From contig CM076261.1 in NCBI GenBank assembly GCA_038380795.1, positions 6,826,556 to 6,890,555 of the forward strand: a stretch of 64,000 nt of DNA, written 5' to 3'. Below are positions 1 to 12,392 of the stretch, piece by piece. A model generated the notes under the pieces. It was not told where the DNA came from. It worked only from the letters and a program-made list of their open reading frames with translations, and ran no database searches. The position numbers and the translations under genes are program-made. Origin of the DNA: Pyrocephalus nanus (taxonomy: Eukaryota; Chordata; Aves; Passeriformes; Tyrannidae). Each line of letters opens with the position of its first letter. Positions within the stretch are counted from its first letter, which is position 1.

Positions 1-1695
1 CAGACTGTTTTAATTTCATACCATTTTTATGTCATAGTACACTTTATACTGCGTTGGTATCTTGGGTATTTTTTTGGCAGCTGCTCAATTATTGTGTGGT
101 TAGTAATGAGAATGCTGACACAGCTTTAACAATTCAAACTCAATTAAATTCAAAACTAGGAATAGCATTATTCTAACAGTATGGATAGTAATTTCAGGAA
201 TAAGTTTAGACATTTGCCTTGGAGTAAAGCATGACTAATACCCCTAAGCTAACAGCAGAAAAAAAACAGGCAAAAATCTTTTTGACTGTGACTGGAGAGA
301 GCAAAAATCCTGTAATCTCAGTTACAGCCCTCTGAAAAGATACTGCAAACACAGTTTAAGATATAAAAAGTTCTGTAACAAGTACAGGGTGGTGGGGATA
401 AATGGTGAAATACAAAGCAGAAAGAGAAAAGTCTGCTAAAGAACTAAAAACTTTTCTAAGAAGGGATAAAAAAATCACTTTATACCTCCTAAAGAGAAGG
501 TGAGTGCATTTTCAAAGCAATGCACTGAGACTTAACTGAGCAATTCTTACTGACTTTAAAGAGACATCTCACAGCTACATTTCTGAGCACAGCTTTGAAA
601 ATCTGCCCCATAATGTGATGTAGTAATTATTGAAAACTTGTAACAAAGAATATAATTTTTTTATTTTTCCCTCACCTAAGCCAGTGAGAGAGTTTAGATA
701 CCTAATCATCATATATTTTTCACACAGAAGTATTTAAAGTAATTATATTCCATAACCAGGCCCACTCAGAAAATGACACATGCAGTTTTACTAGTTTTCA
801 ATCTTTGTCTCTGCCTGTTTGTTTCAGCTGGTCTGGAATCTCCATCTCCTCCTTCTTAACTTCCAGGTTTTCTTCTGAGAAATACAGCACACCTACAGAG
901 AGGATAGGAAGAAGAGCATTCTTCTCAGTGTAGTGTGTCCATAGGTCCATAGATACTTCATCTGATTTCTCCACTTGTCTCCTACCTAGCCACATAATTG
1001 GCATACAGAGGTCAGGGCAAAATGATAGACATCCTGACTTCTCCCTTCCTTGCCTCTTCCTTCTCTTTTCCACCCCTTGTCTTCCAACATTGTTCTAAAA
1101 TCCCAAATTATCCCCATTGCTTGCTATCTGGAGTGAGTATCAGGAAAGTAAAATGGAATTTTACATTATATACAAAATTGTCTCACCTATGCTCTGGCTG
1201 TCAATGGAAGAAGAAAAGCCTTTTATAGAGAAATCTCCATCAGGAGGTTGAGACCAAAAAGAACTCATTGTTACACCTCTGGTTCCTTTTGAAAAATATA
1301 CAATAAGTTTAGAAGCAATCAAGTACTGCCAATGGAAAGTCTCCCATTATTTTAAATCTCCTGTTGAAAAATAATTTTCTTATGCAAAATTATTCTGCTT
1401 CTTTTTTCGAGACTGTCACTCTCATGATTATAATTCCCCAAGTCAATGTCTGTTATTTATATCCACACTTTACTCCTGCTGAAAAGGCAGAAGCTTAGAC
1501 ATCTATTCAGTGTTTTCTAGAGACAGAAAATGAACTGGAAGAACATCAGGCATTTTAGCAGAGGGTTTATTTAAAGTAAAATTAATTTTCGGTAGGTGCT
1601 GCATATAATTTTCCTGGTAAGAAGATTAATTTTCTGATCAAGAGTAAAGGCAACAGAATTTTGTGACTGTAATTTCTATTTCAGTTTTAATGAGT

Positions 1696-1738
1696 ACATA
1701 TATATAAATATATATATATACACACACACATACATATG
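1696..1738. repeat. (TA)n(CA)n compound microsatellite
   Basis: Alternating TA dinucleotides, interrupted by a short A run, pass directly into about five CA dinucleotides and then a CATACATATG tail. This is an ordinary compound dinucleotide microsatellite. Confidence 0.9.
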
Positions 1739-1933
1739 AATTTTGAGAATATTTTTCTTGAGACTTTGCTGGACTAGGCTTTTTCTTTCACTACTGGACA
1801 GCCAGGTTATGACAGACAGGCATGGGTAATTCAACACAGCTAGCCTTGCTGAGCAAGTGGAGCTTTGGTCTAACTAATCATTCTGCTATAGGGAAACCAA
1901 AAATCATGCCCACGTGGGTTCAAGTCAAGCATG

Positions 1934-1971
1934 TTGTACCTCATATCTATTCTTGTACCTCATATCTATTC
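1934..1971. repeat. 19-bp perfect tandem duplication
   Basis: The unit beginning TTGTACCTCATATC and ending TATTC occurs twice back to back with no mismatch. The perfect identity suggests a recent slippage or duplication event. Confidence 0.9.
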
Positions 1972-2227
1972 TCCTTATTCTTTCATCTTCCTTTTTGCTT
2001 TTCTCTTCCTTTTGGCACCAGAGGTGGAATGACAGATAATCATAGGATGAAGTTGCACAACATCTGCCTGTATTTCATGGCATGAAAGTTTTCCTGTTGG
2101 CCATCTGCCCCCAGAATATGTTTTTGTTCACAAGGCTAAGGGCTTCTGTAAAATGTTAGCTGGTAAATCCAGACTATATTCAGTACCTGATCTTGCATTC
2201 TGCCCTCCTGCTAGTTGTCACAACTTC

Positions 2228-2290
2228 AATAAATTGTAGGTTTAGGAAATTAAAAAAAAACAAAAACAAAAACAAAAACAAAATCAAAAC
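2228..2290 (+). repeat. A-rich (CAAAAA)n tract preceded by AATAAA
   Basis: An AATAAA hexamer at 2228-2233 lies about 17 bp before a run of A that continues as repeated CAAAAA units. The arrangement resembles the 3' end of a polyadenylated, retroposed transcript. I could not recognise a transcript body upstream, so a simple-repeat origin is equally possible. Confidence 0.6.
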
Positions 2291-2697
2291 AAGCAAACCC
2301 AAACAGAAAAATTTGAAGATAAAGGAAAAAGGACAAATAATAATTCAGTCATTAAAGGTTTTCATGGAAGAATATATTCCTCCTAAGCTTTTATGTAACT
2401 TCAATAATGTGAAGGTAAAGAAAAATTCATTTTAGGCAAATGTGATAATAATTTAGAGTAACCTTTATTACTGTGAAGCAAAGTAGAAAAATGATGTTCT
2501 GTCTTTATTGAACCTAATTCTAGTTTGGATCAGACAGGTGCCACAGTTCTAACTTTCCTAATGCAGCTAAAATCTACTTTGGTCCCCTTTCTGTTTGCTA
2601 AAATAAAGATGTTGGAACTAACACAGTGTGGCTGGCAACTCTTCCTTTTTACTTTCTGCTCCAGAAATTTCTTATTGTACCTGTGCAACAAGGTATG

Positions 2698-2727
2698 CAT
2701 GGCAAGGTTTTACATGGCAAGGTTTTG
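2698..2727. repeat. 15-bp tandem duplication inside LTR
   Basis: Two adjacent copies of CATGGCAAGGTTTTA/G differ only at the last base. The complete LTR at 49449 has a single copy of this segment, so the duplication is private to this element or its sublineage. Confidence 0.85.
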
Positions 2728-2853
2728 GTAGTGGAGGAACTATGGGGCTGGCTTCAGTGAAAGATGCCAGAAGATTCTCCTATGTCCAAGAGAGCCAATG
2801 CGAACTGGCTCCAAGACCATCAGTGATGGTTATAGTGTCTCTGGGATAACAGA

Positions 2854-2860
2854 TATAAAA
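2854..2860 (+). promoter_or_regulatory. TATA box of truncated LTR
   Basis: TATAAAA lies about 170 bp into the LTR, the place where the intact copy also has a TATAAAA-like box. It would mark the U3/R transition of the ancestral retrovirus. Present-day activity is unknown. Confidence 0.5.
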
Positions 2861-3560
2861 CCGGGGCAAAAAGCTATGCAAAGGAAGAGAGAGAAGTGAG
2901 AATATGTGAGAGAAACAACTCCACAGACCCCAAGGTCAGCGAAGATGGAGGGGGAGGAGGTGCTCCAGGCATCAGAGAAGATGCAGCCCATGATGAAGAC
3001 TGTGGTGAGGCTGCTGTGCCCCTACAGCCCATGGAGCTCAATGTGGAGCACAAATCCACCAGCAGCCTGTGGAGGACCCCATGCTGGAGCAGATGGATGC
3101 CTGCAAAAAGGCTGTGACTCCATGGGAAGCCGATGGTGAACCAGGCTCCTGGCTGTGCCTGTGGCCCTGTGGAGAGAGAAACCCATGTTGGAGCAGGTTT
3201 GCTGACAGGACTTGTGACCCCATGGAGAACTGACACTGAAGCCATCTGTTCCTGGAGGTCTGTATCCTGTGGGAACAACCCAGGCTGGAGCAGTTCATGA
3301 AGAGCTGTAGCCCATGGGAGGTACTCACACTGGAGAACTGACCCCTATGGGAGGAACCCCATGCAGAGCAGGGCAAGTGTGAGGAATCCTCTCCCTGAGG
3401 AGGAAGGAGCAGCAGAGATGATGGGTGATGAACTGACCGCAGCTCCCATTCCCCAACCTCTGCATTGCTGGGATGGGGGTGGGAAGTTAGAGTATTTGTG
3501 AGTGAAATAAAGTCCAGGAAAAAGAGATAAAGTAGAATCAATATTGTAAAGATCAATGTG

Positions 3561-4247
3561 CAGTTTATGCTTAAGGACATTACATGAAAAATATAAAAAT
3601 ATGGCATATTATAGCCATGGCTGTGGAAAGGCTCTAATGCTGAGCTGTTACAGTTAAGGCTGACTTAGTCTCTAATGCAATTCTCTGCCCCTGCTCCCTA
3701 AATTTCTGAATATTTCATTTTTTTGGTGGCAATGTCCTGTGGCTGATTTTTACTCAAGGGCAAATAAAAAAAACTCAACCAAAACTAAACAACAAATCAC
3801 AAAAACAACCCAACTAAAATAGTTCTTTTTCCTGAATATAAAGGGATAGCTAAATCCAAGAAGAAAAGAAATAGTGTCTCTTTTCTGAGCAGTCTTATAG
3901 ACAAAATAACCATGTGCTGTAAGATTCAATACAGCGCAGGATGTGTAAAAGTCCTTTCTCTTGTTCTGAAGGAAATTAAATTTAATCTGCCACAGTCATG
4001 ATCCTACCTTTAGCTGTGTCTTAAGTGCAGTCAGAACATATCCAGCAGCAGAAGGCTCACAAATTCTTTTCTTGACCTTAGGCTGTTCTAGGATTAAATC
4101 ACAAAGTCTTTATACAGGTAAGCCCTTGTTCTCAGAAATAATTTTAAAGCACTCCAATAGGTCTGCTACATGTGATTAAGGCTTATCAAAACAAATGAGG
4201 GTTGAGCATTTTTTTCTTGTAATTATTATCAATGCTTTAAACCTTTT
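3561..4247. other. Non-coding DNA
   Basis: AT-rich sequence with no open frame of note. It includes a short A-rich stretch with AACAAATCACAAAAAC-like composition near 3760-3815. Nothing else is recognised. Confidence 0.65.
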
Positions 4248-4385
4248 TTACTTAATTCTCACAACACCCTTTCCAGAAGCTGTGAGATATTCTGAATTTT
4301 AAATAACTTATGCAAGAGGCCACAGGATATTTGGAAGAGATGCTGATTTTGCTGCATTCCATGGCAAACCACTGATTACTTTCAA
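4248..4385 (+). mobile_element. Possible MIR-like SINE relic
   Basis: Several segments appear in the same order as in the MIR SINE consensus: a TTAATTCTCACAACACCCT-like start, then TAACTTATGCAAGAGGCCACAGG, then an AGAGATGCTGATTTTG-like stretch and CCATGGCAAACCACTGATTAC. These correspond to MIR's 'ctcacaacaaccc', 'taacttgcccaaggtcacac' and 'gcagagctgggatt ... aaccac' landmarks. The match is degenerate and was judged by eye. MIR and related core-SINEs predate the amniote radiation and survive in birds only as old fragments, which fits the divergence. Confidence 0.5.
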
Positions 4386-6624
4386 ATAAACTAGAATTAA
4401 AAATCATAGATCTTTGTTGGCACAAAACTATTTTACTTAATAAACCTTGTAGCCTCCATGAAAAACTCTTCTGATAGGTGCACTTGGTTCATCTTCTCTG
4501 AAAGAATAAGCCCTTTTTCCAGTTTCATCTATCTTCAGAAATAAATATATCATGCAGCTTTAATGCACTGGTATTAGGTTCATTTTACAGGCTGTAAAAC
4601 TTGAAGAGTGCTTTATCCTTATTTGCATCCTTCTCAATGTGAAGTCCAAGTTCTCAACCTGAAAACTCGTTGTTGGTGAGGGGGATGTGTGGGTTTCCTT
4701 TGCTAGTTTTCTACCTTCAAGACCACAGTCTGATTTGCATTTTACTGCTTTCTTCTCAAAATTGTTTTGTAGAATCTCATCAAATACCTTGTTGAAGTCA
4801 AGTATACTTTGATCCACTTGTATTATATCCAAAAGTCTTGGGTTTATACCTCTGAAGGAGTTTAATTTGTGTTGACCAACTTTGATTTTGATAAGTGCAC
4901 ATAGTACTAGCCAATGTACTTAAACAATCTGACTGCTTTAGTAATCAACCTATCCTTGTTTTCCCAGTTTCAAATTTCCCAAGTCTTTCTTTAGCTTCTA
5001 TGGGCAAAAGTGGATTAAATGTATTCACTTTAAACTGGAAGCACTAACTATGTAATGCAGATTTGTCATGCCATCAAAGCAGCCTTCACAAATCCCATGT
5101 ACTAATTAAATACGTCTTTCATTATATGCATTTGTGTCTAAAGGTTACTGCTATTATCAGTGACTTGTCATTTTCAGGAAGAAATCAACTGTTTATTTTT
5201 TAATAACCACATCCTATATTACTTTGCAGTTCATACTGCAGTTGCCTCACATACTCTGGCTTCCACAACTGGGTTTTACAGGGAGAAACACAGCAGAACT
5301 ATGCTAGGCTTTGCTTGAGAAAGAAATTATCTCTTCTGCTTAGATGCAATGTTTTCCTGTGAGCTCGTCCACATACATCAGGCCTAATTTGGTCCATTTT
5401 ATGAAAAGAAAAAAAAAGGAGAGAAAAAAAAACAAACAACAAAAGACATTGGGATGACCGTATACAGTCCTAGCTATCCAGAAGGCAAATCAGCTGGAGA
5501 CAGAGAGCAGTAACAGTGTGCCAGCTTCTGAGCCCAACTCAGTCTGACAACAAATCCCTACAGGACTGGAGGAACCTGTCACTTGTAATGATATACAGCT
5601 ATTGGCAGTAGAGGTAGCTTTAAGGTGCCTCCTACCTTCCTAGTAACAGCAGGTCTGTTGCTGAAAGCACTTACAAGCTTACACATTAGCTATTATGCAA
5701 AATTCAGACTGTATGTTAGCAACTTAGTCATGTTAATGTGGTTCACACTTAGGGTATTGTTCATAGTTTCCCATGCAAAAGTCTTAGAATTTCGAGGGTT
5801 TTTTCAAACATAGCTAGGACTGATTAAAGTTTTGGTTTCTCATTCTGATTATGATGTGTCATTGCAATTAAATGCAAAATAAGGATACATAAATCATATG
5901 CTACAATAACCCTGTCTCCAAGATAGACATCGCTTGTCAGTACAAAGATTTGGAGATAGACAAATCAGTTGTCAAACATGTTAATTGCCACGCGCTCTGA
6001 AAAATGACTATTTCCAACACCAAAAATAGGACAATGTAACCTGTAGCTAAATAAATAGCATAATTATGTGTTTGTACAAAAGCCATTTTAATTCGTTTTG
6101 GGATCAGTCCAGAAAAGACTTGTGCTCTGTCCTACTGCTTATGTCTAACTGCCTAAAAGGCCATAAGACCAAAAGCTATTTTTATTCTTTCCCAAATCAA
6201 TAGATGATTCTTCCTCAAACAAGCTTCAACTTGTGTCATGTAGTTTATGAAAAATAAGTTTATTAAACAAAACTAGCTATCTGAGCTGCAGTGAAAAAAC
6301 CCACCAAATAAATAAAATCCAGAGATTAGCACAATCCCATCTAGTAAAATAAAACTTCATTTTTATCCATCTTTGTCCAAGAGTTGCATTTAATAATTGT
6401 GCTCTTTATGCTGCAGCAAAGTGGTTATTATAATTAGAAAAGTCAGCTTAAATACAAAAAATATTGCTAAAAGACTCTGGAGGACTTCAGTACCTGTTTA
6501 ATTCTAAAACTCTGTTTTTTGGTTAAAGCATCTATGATAGTTCTGAAAATGGCTCCCATTAGTCTTTGCTGATTGAAAAGACCTTGATCCCAAGACCACT
6601 AAACTCAGCAGGGTAGCTTGTCAT

Positions 6625-6678
6625 GATCTTGAAATATAGTATAAGCCACCAGGGTGATCTCACTATGATTTCAAGATC
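6625..6678. repeat. 16-bp inverted repeat, potential hairpin
   Basis: GATCTTGAAATATAGT at 6625-6640 is answered by ACTATGATTTCAAGATC at 6662-6678, its reverse complement apart from one extra G. About 21 nt separate the arms. No transposase or terminal features accompany it, so it is listed as a structural repeat only. Confidence 0.75.
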
Positions 6679-9377
6679 CAAATTCAGTCTTTGAGGTCTA
6701 AATTGGGTCTTGTTAATGAATACCGGGTGCACAGGCCTTGATCAAAACGTCAAGTTGTAAGGACCAGCATTGTTTTAAATATAGCTAAGAAGGTTCTTGG
6801 GGATTTTGTGCTGCAGAAAAGATGGCAAAGAAAAAGGAAGCACAAATAGAGTGAGAGAGGATAGCAACTGCTAATATTCAGAGTGACAGAAGCTTGAATT
6901 TAGTAATGTTTTAAATTATTTTCCCTCCTGCCTCAACCTAAGACAGGAGATTTCAACCTCAGCTCATCTAATTCCAGGGAAGGTGAGGCAAAGGAGAAAA
7001 TGGGAACCAAAATATCAGAAGGAATATAGAATATCAAAGAAAAAAATATAGATAAATATGTGAATATTGCAATTGCTTAATGCAAATACACGTGTGTTAA
7101 CTTAGATTTCTTTAATGATTTTTATAGAACAAATATTTTGCTCTCCTATAAATCCCCCAGTCAAATAAGAAAAATAATTCTAGCCTGGGAAAAAACAATT
7201 CCTAAAATATTAGTAGATATTCAATTTAGTCAGATCTGAAGTGATTCATCTTCCTTCTTTTGCCTGCTCTCCATTCGGCAGCCTTTTTTCTTTAACTAGC
7301 TGGCTGAAATCCTGTGGCTCAGTTCCTTCTGCTTCTAAATCTCCTTTCCAACAGTCTGTACTAGAGGAACTGCTTTCTTTTGATGGCACTCTTTTAATAA
7401 TCTTCCCAACAGAATTGTCAAGAACTGTTCTAGAATAAGGGTGATTAACTGGTTCAGTTTCTGTGAAATACCACAAATGCAAGGACGTTTTCACAGACAT
7501 GCAGTTGTGTAATGCCACATGCAAGTGGCTAATTTTCTGTCCATTCCTCTTTACAGTACATCCAAGGAGGCAGGAGGAAAACTGCAGGCTTCCCTGTAGT
7601 TGCAGGGTAGCTGACTTTAGCTGTGCAATGACGTGAGAGACTCCAACACCTTAATCTTGCTGAGACCTTAGATACTGCTGTGGACCTGAAGCTAATATTG
7701 TTATTTGGAGAGGGTGAATCAGCTTTCCAGTGTAAACATTTGCTGCTTAATGGAAACTTACACATCTCTAAGCATGTTCATCTCCAGGACTGAATCAGGT
7801 GATGAAAAAGTAGGCTTCCCCTGTAATTACTCCTTTGCAGAGTGATGTATCCTACCTTCTGTTGCCTGTCTAAAGCAGACTATTCTTCCTGCAAAATATA
7901 ATTTCAACTGTTGTTATGATTTTTTGGCACAGTCACAGGACTTTCTGTGAATTATATGGCATCTTTAATGTTATTTATGCAAGTTGCCCATCTAAACTCA
8001 AAATACCCTGGCATCCATTCCTTTACCAAAGCTCCCAATCAAAATGTGAACAGGCTGACTTCCATCTGAAAACATAGACATGAATGTAGGCAGCCAACAC
8101 ATCCTTTTTTTGTGATCATATGGGTGCCTAGGGCAGGAGTGCCAGCAGACAGTCTAGAAGTTTGCTGCTTAGACTCACAGAGACATCTCTTTTCTTTTTG
8201 AATTTAAACTTTCATTTTATTTATTTTTGTCATTTTAAGGAGTACTTGAGTATATTAAAGTCTCTTAGAATATCAGTGTACTGAAAAGCACATTGTATTT
8301 GTTGTTATAATGCACAGATCTTGTATTTCTCCTAGAAGAAAATACTTCTTGGAAGAAGAGAAGAGAGAAGTTCTACTAGCAAATATTTTTGCACCTTGGC
8401 AAACATTTTCAAGAGTAAAAACTTTCAAACAGTTTTTAAATAGTCGTGAAAAAAATATTAGTAGGTTGTCTTATGTGTGGTATGACACAGGAAATACCGT
8501 ATTCATTCTGACTTGGAATCATAATAGATGATGGACACATGCAAGCCCTGTTACAGATAAATATGGAATCTCTTACTCCATATAGGCTAAACCTATGTCT
8601 AGCCTCTTCTGAGCGGGAGATGATTAGAAAGGATTAGGTCTTGACACAGCAGTCTGGCCTCCTTCTCGCAGGGCATTACAGTAACTCTGTACTGACATAA
8701 AATTCTTGATTGCCTTTTGAATCTTTTTCATTTCTAGGACAAAATGATTTTGTGTGTAATGAGTTCTTTGGTTTGGCTGCACCCATGCTCAGTAATAAAC
8801 TATTTTATCTTGTTTTTCAATTTTTAATATTTTATTCCTTGTGCATTAGGAAATGCAGACTTATTTGATTTTAAATATTCCAAAATCTGTCTCAGTTCTA
8901 CCCAGTTATTCTTATCACCCGTCTCTAAATCTTACAAGTTTCTTATTATGCATACTTTATACATTATTCCAGACAGGAATAACAGAAAAACTGGATTTCT
9001 GTTGCATCTAATGTAATTACAATATTCTTCATACTACCAATAACTCTGTTCCTTATGCATGTTTAGCATACTATTTGTTTGTACCTGGAATAGCACAGTG
9101 AATGGAGGGGTCCATTTTATGGACTGCAGTGACGTACAAGATCATTGACACTACTATAAATTCTGTAAACTGCAAGAATGTTTAATTTCTCTTCTCCTCA
9201 TCCCTTGCACATTTCACATTGCTTGTATTTATTGGTACTAAAATGCATTTTCCCATTGTTGCAACATGTTTAAGTCTTTCTCTGAGTATTTATTACCCAA
9301 GGACTACTTTCCTGAGCAGCATAAAATACCTTGTAAGTCAAAAGAAACTGTGTTATCTGCGTTTCTTTTATATCTGT

Positions 9378-9424
9378 GTTATCTACAGGTTTTATACATG
9401 TTTTATACATGGGTTATCTACAGG
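9378..9424. repeat. Nested short direct repeats
   Basis: An 11-bp unit GTTTTATACAT occurs twice in tandem (9389-9410). This pair is bracketed by two copies of GTTATCTACAGG (9378-9389 and 9413-9424). The layout suggests two successive local duplications. Confidence 0.8.
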
Positions 9425-12329
9425 AAGATGTTCAAAGTGTCAGCAAACATAGGAGAGAGGCACAGCATTTCTTCTCAAAACAATGCTAATCACAGTCTAT
9501 CATATCATACAGGCAATCTGCTATAATGGTTTTTATTCTTGTTTCAGCCAAGTGCAGGTAAAAAAATTCTTACGCACTTGAATGAATAAGAAGAGTTTTA
9601 AAAATATAGAAAAAACATTTACTATCTGTTAATACTTTGGAGCAGCAACTGTTTTTTATTAGATACTTCAATTTTTGCATAGCAAATAAGCCATTTTAAT
9701 TCATCTGTTTCAGAACTCTGAACAAATTAACTTCAAGACTGGTAGTTCACTGCTGCTGCTTGAGATATATGTAAAAATTATTGTTTTGACACTTGGTCTC
9801 ATTTCTCATTACTTTTCTTAAAACAAGAAGAAAAAAGGAAAGGACAAAGAAACCATTGCTTCTCAGTAATATGCCCTATTGCTGTGTGATTTAATATTCA
9901 ATCTCTTCTTTCACAGGCTTCCTTTTTTGTTTTATACCACAAAAAAAAGAAGAGTCAATCTATGAAATGCTATTTAGAATTCCAGAACCTACTTATAAAT
10001 ACCCTGAGAATTGGAAGTCAGCTTTCTCATAACAGTATTAAAATATACATATGCACATATATATGTGTGTGAGAGTTTAAGGGTCTAAAGTCCAACTTTG
10101 TCATTCAGCTTTGGTAATCTTAATGCTAAGATATATATTCAAGGGCAGAAGTTGATATCTGATAACTTCATTAACTCAGCTTGTGGTCATCTGTAATGTT
10201 TTTAAAAATTACATATGTTAGAGAATGTTACTGTAATGCCTAAAGGTAATTTGTTAGATATGATCTGGCATCTTGCTTTTGTTCCTAGAGCTTGGATGCA
10301 TGACTAAACCACATGGGTATTACAACTGACTGTACATGAAATCTGTCAGCCCTATGCATTCTTACAATTAAAGTCTTTTGCAGGATATTATTGTGCTACA
10401 GATTTAAAAAGCTTATTTAAACCTCTTCTGCTGTCATAGCTTTACAATTGAGGAAAAGCAACTCTGTTGTTATGAGGTAAATTTTCCTTCTTTTTATGCA
10501 GATGAGAATGTTAAAAAACTCTTGATGAAAATCTTTAAAAAGGAGCTAAAATATAATTTTTTTTTTTTAGTACAAACAATTACCTTTCGATTCTCACTGA
10601 AATGTTTGTATCAACATTACCAGGAACTAATATATCAAATTAAATAATTTTGATTTCTAGTAATGTCTTTGATGAACACAAACCCCTTTGCTGGAATTAT
10701 CCATGTCTTCATGGACCTAGAGCCCCAAAAATAGTTTAGGAAGCCCAGGGAGGCACAGGGTAAAGGAAAGAATATAGAATAAGGGGAATCTTGGTGTTAA
10801 GTTCTGCAATGAAAATAAACGTTTGAATGATCCCTATTTTTAACCATGCATGATATAGCTGACAACGGAGACTGTAGGTGGGAGAGTCAAAGCTGCTTTT
10901 ATCCTGTTTGGGATATCTGAGTTATGACTCAGGGTTGATAATGCTACACCCTAAATTCACTGAGCAAGATTGCTTGCTGGAGTAAAAACAATTCCTCCTG
11001 CATGTACTAGCAGTCCCACCTTTACTAGTGCCCTCCTTGTTTTCACATGAAGCATTTTAACTGCCAGCATTGGAAACAAACTCTCCTGTCTGCAAGAACT
11101 GAGCAACAGGAGAACAAATGCCTTCTACCACTTTGATGTATGCCAGCTCCTTCCTTCTCCTTTCCCATACCCTGCCTCAGCCACGCTGTGGTAAATATCC
11201 TTGAGCTAACGCTGTGTCTGTTTATATGACATCCAGAATTGATAGCTTCAGGGGAGGGTATTATGCAGTGGAAATAGCTTGCAGCTTGGGCCTCAGCTGG
11301 TAGAACTAAATGCTGAAGTGCTGTGAAGGGTGACTTATTCCCAGTCAGCCAGCTATTTGGTTTTGCTAAGGTCTCTGACAGATGAGCAAGTCTTGTGTCA
11401 GTAGTTTAAGACATTATTATCCCCAGCTGTCAGCTCGGCTGTTCTGCTGGAGGTAACCACCTCCATAATAGCGTTTGATTTGCAAAGAATTAGTCCTTCC
11501 AATTTCTATCCTGGAATTTTACTCAAACTCAGCTTCAGTGGAAAATTAAACTAAAACACTGGACTCCTTACAAGGGTGCCAGAAGTGCAAGCAGCTACAG
11601 CCTTCTCCAAAGCAAGAACTCTTCTGACTCAGCCATACCAACTTGAGATCAAAGGTGTCTCAAAATCTATGGATATTTTCAAATATTCTTTGTAACAGAA
11701 TTAAACCATTTTATTATTAAAAAATTATCCCACATAGCTATATTCATCCCAACCTGGAGGGTAAAACCAGTAGCATTATGGAGTATTTAAATTATTTGCA
11801 AAACCCTATTTTAAAAACTTATTTCAGTGCTTATGACTTTGCCACGATTGGAAATGTTTAATCTGAAATTCTGCACAACGCAAGCCTGAATTTTCTTGGA
11901 AAGCTGTTTTAATGAAAACAGCTCTATTTTCCTGAAACATGAGAGAAAATCAAGAAATATTTTATTTGAAAACATTTTTTTTAAAAAATTAGTTCACTCA
12001 GCACAAGTGTCCTTTTATGAACCCCTTCTAGAGCAGGGAAAGAAATGCAACAAGAAGTGGATGTTTATAACACCAGCATGTCTTCTGCTGGGCCCAGGAA
12101 ATTAATTACAGGAAAACTGCAGACCGCAATACGGGTTTTCTTGAGTCAAACAGCCAAATCCACTGAAGCCATCTTTTCTGGAGATCACCATAGCTTCACA
12201 CGTCCTACTGCTAATTGCTCAAAAAAACTACCCCTCTGGATATTAGCTGGCCAGTCCTCAACAGACAGCTGCCCATATGTTGTGCAGTACTGTGCAGGGA
12301 TCTTCAAAAATATCTGACCATGTGATAAG

Positions 12330-12392
12330 AGGTTGGAACCGGATGATCTCTAAAGTCCCTTCCAACCCAAATCATTTTATGGTTTTATGATT
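12330..12392 (+). mobile_element. CR1 LINE 3' end fragment
   Basis: GAGGTTGGAACCGGATGATC is followed by a CTCTAAAGTCCCTTCCAACCC-like stretch and a degenerate tail of ATTTTATGGTTTTATGATT. This is the diagnostic 3' end of CR1, the dominant avian LINE, in forward orientation. Only the last 60 bp or so are clear; upstream sequence may be an older, unrecognisable continuation. 5' truncation is normal for CR1. Confidence 0.9.

Larger units (their letters stand above)
1..2681. other. AT-rich non-coding DNA
   Basis: No open frame longer than about 90 codons and none resembling a known protein. The stretch holds a TA/CA microsatellite near 1696-1738, a 19-bp perfect tandem duplication at 1934-1971 and an A-rich tract at 2251-2290. 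Otherwise I see only unique-looking AT-rich sequence. Confidence 0.7.
2682..3560 (+). mobile_element. Avian ERV LTR, family A, 3'-truncated
   Basis: Most of an avian endogenous-retrovirus LTR in forward orientation. It starts near a TG at 2682, has GCATGGCAAGGTTTTGG-type 5' sequence, a TATA box at 2854-2860 and a GAGAATATGTGAGAGAAAC block. It then carries the repeated 'cagcccatgga / ctggagcag' modules typical of this family and the late motif GTGATGAACTGACCGCAGC near 3424. It is colinear with the complete copy at 49449-50587 but loses similarity around 3540-3560, so roughly the last 250-300 bp of the LTR, including the polyadenylation signal, are absent. A 15-bp unit is tandemly duplicated near its 5' end (2698-2727). 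Open frames overlapping it on both strands are by-products of its GC-rich modules, not genes. Family recognition is from memory of bird genomes; the exact Repbase name is not claimed. The 3' boundary is approximate. Confidence 0.85.
4386..12329. other. Non-coding DNA, about 8 kb
   Basis: Stop-rich, AT-rich sequence throughout; all open frames are under 100 codons and none looks like a protein family. It contains a hairpin at 6625-6678, nested direct repeats at 9378-9424, a T run near 10558-10570 and some stretches with enhancer-like texture (for example 11150-11480). No transposon other than those listed is recognised. Confidence 0.65.

Noticed and set aside
2874..3607. Open frames of 134 and 189 codons on the minus strand
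   Set aside because: They lie wholly or mostly within the truncated LTR and reflect its GC-rich repeated modules. The same kind of frames appears in the second copy at 49434-50359.
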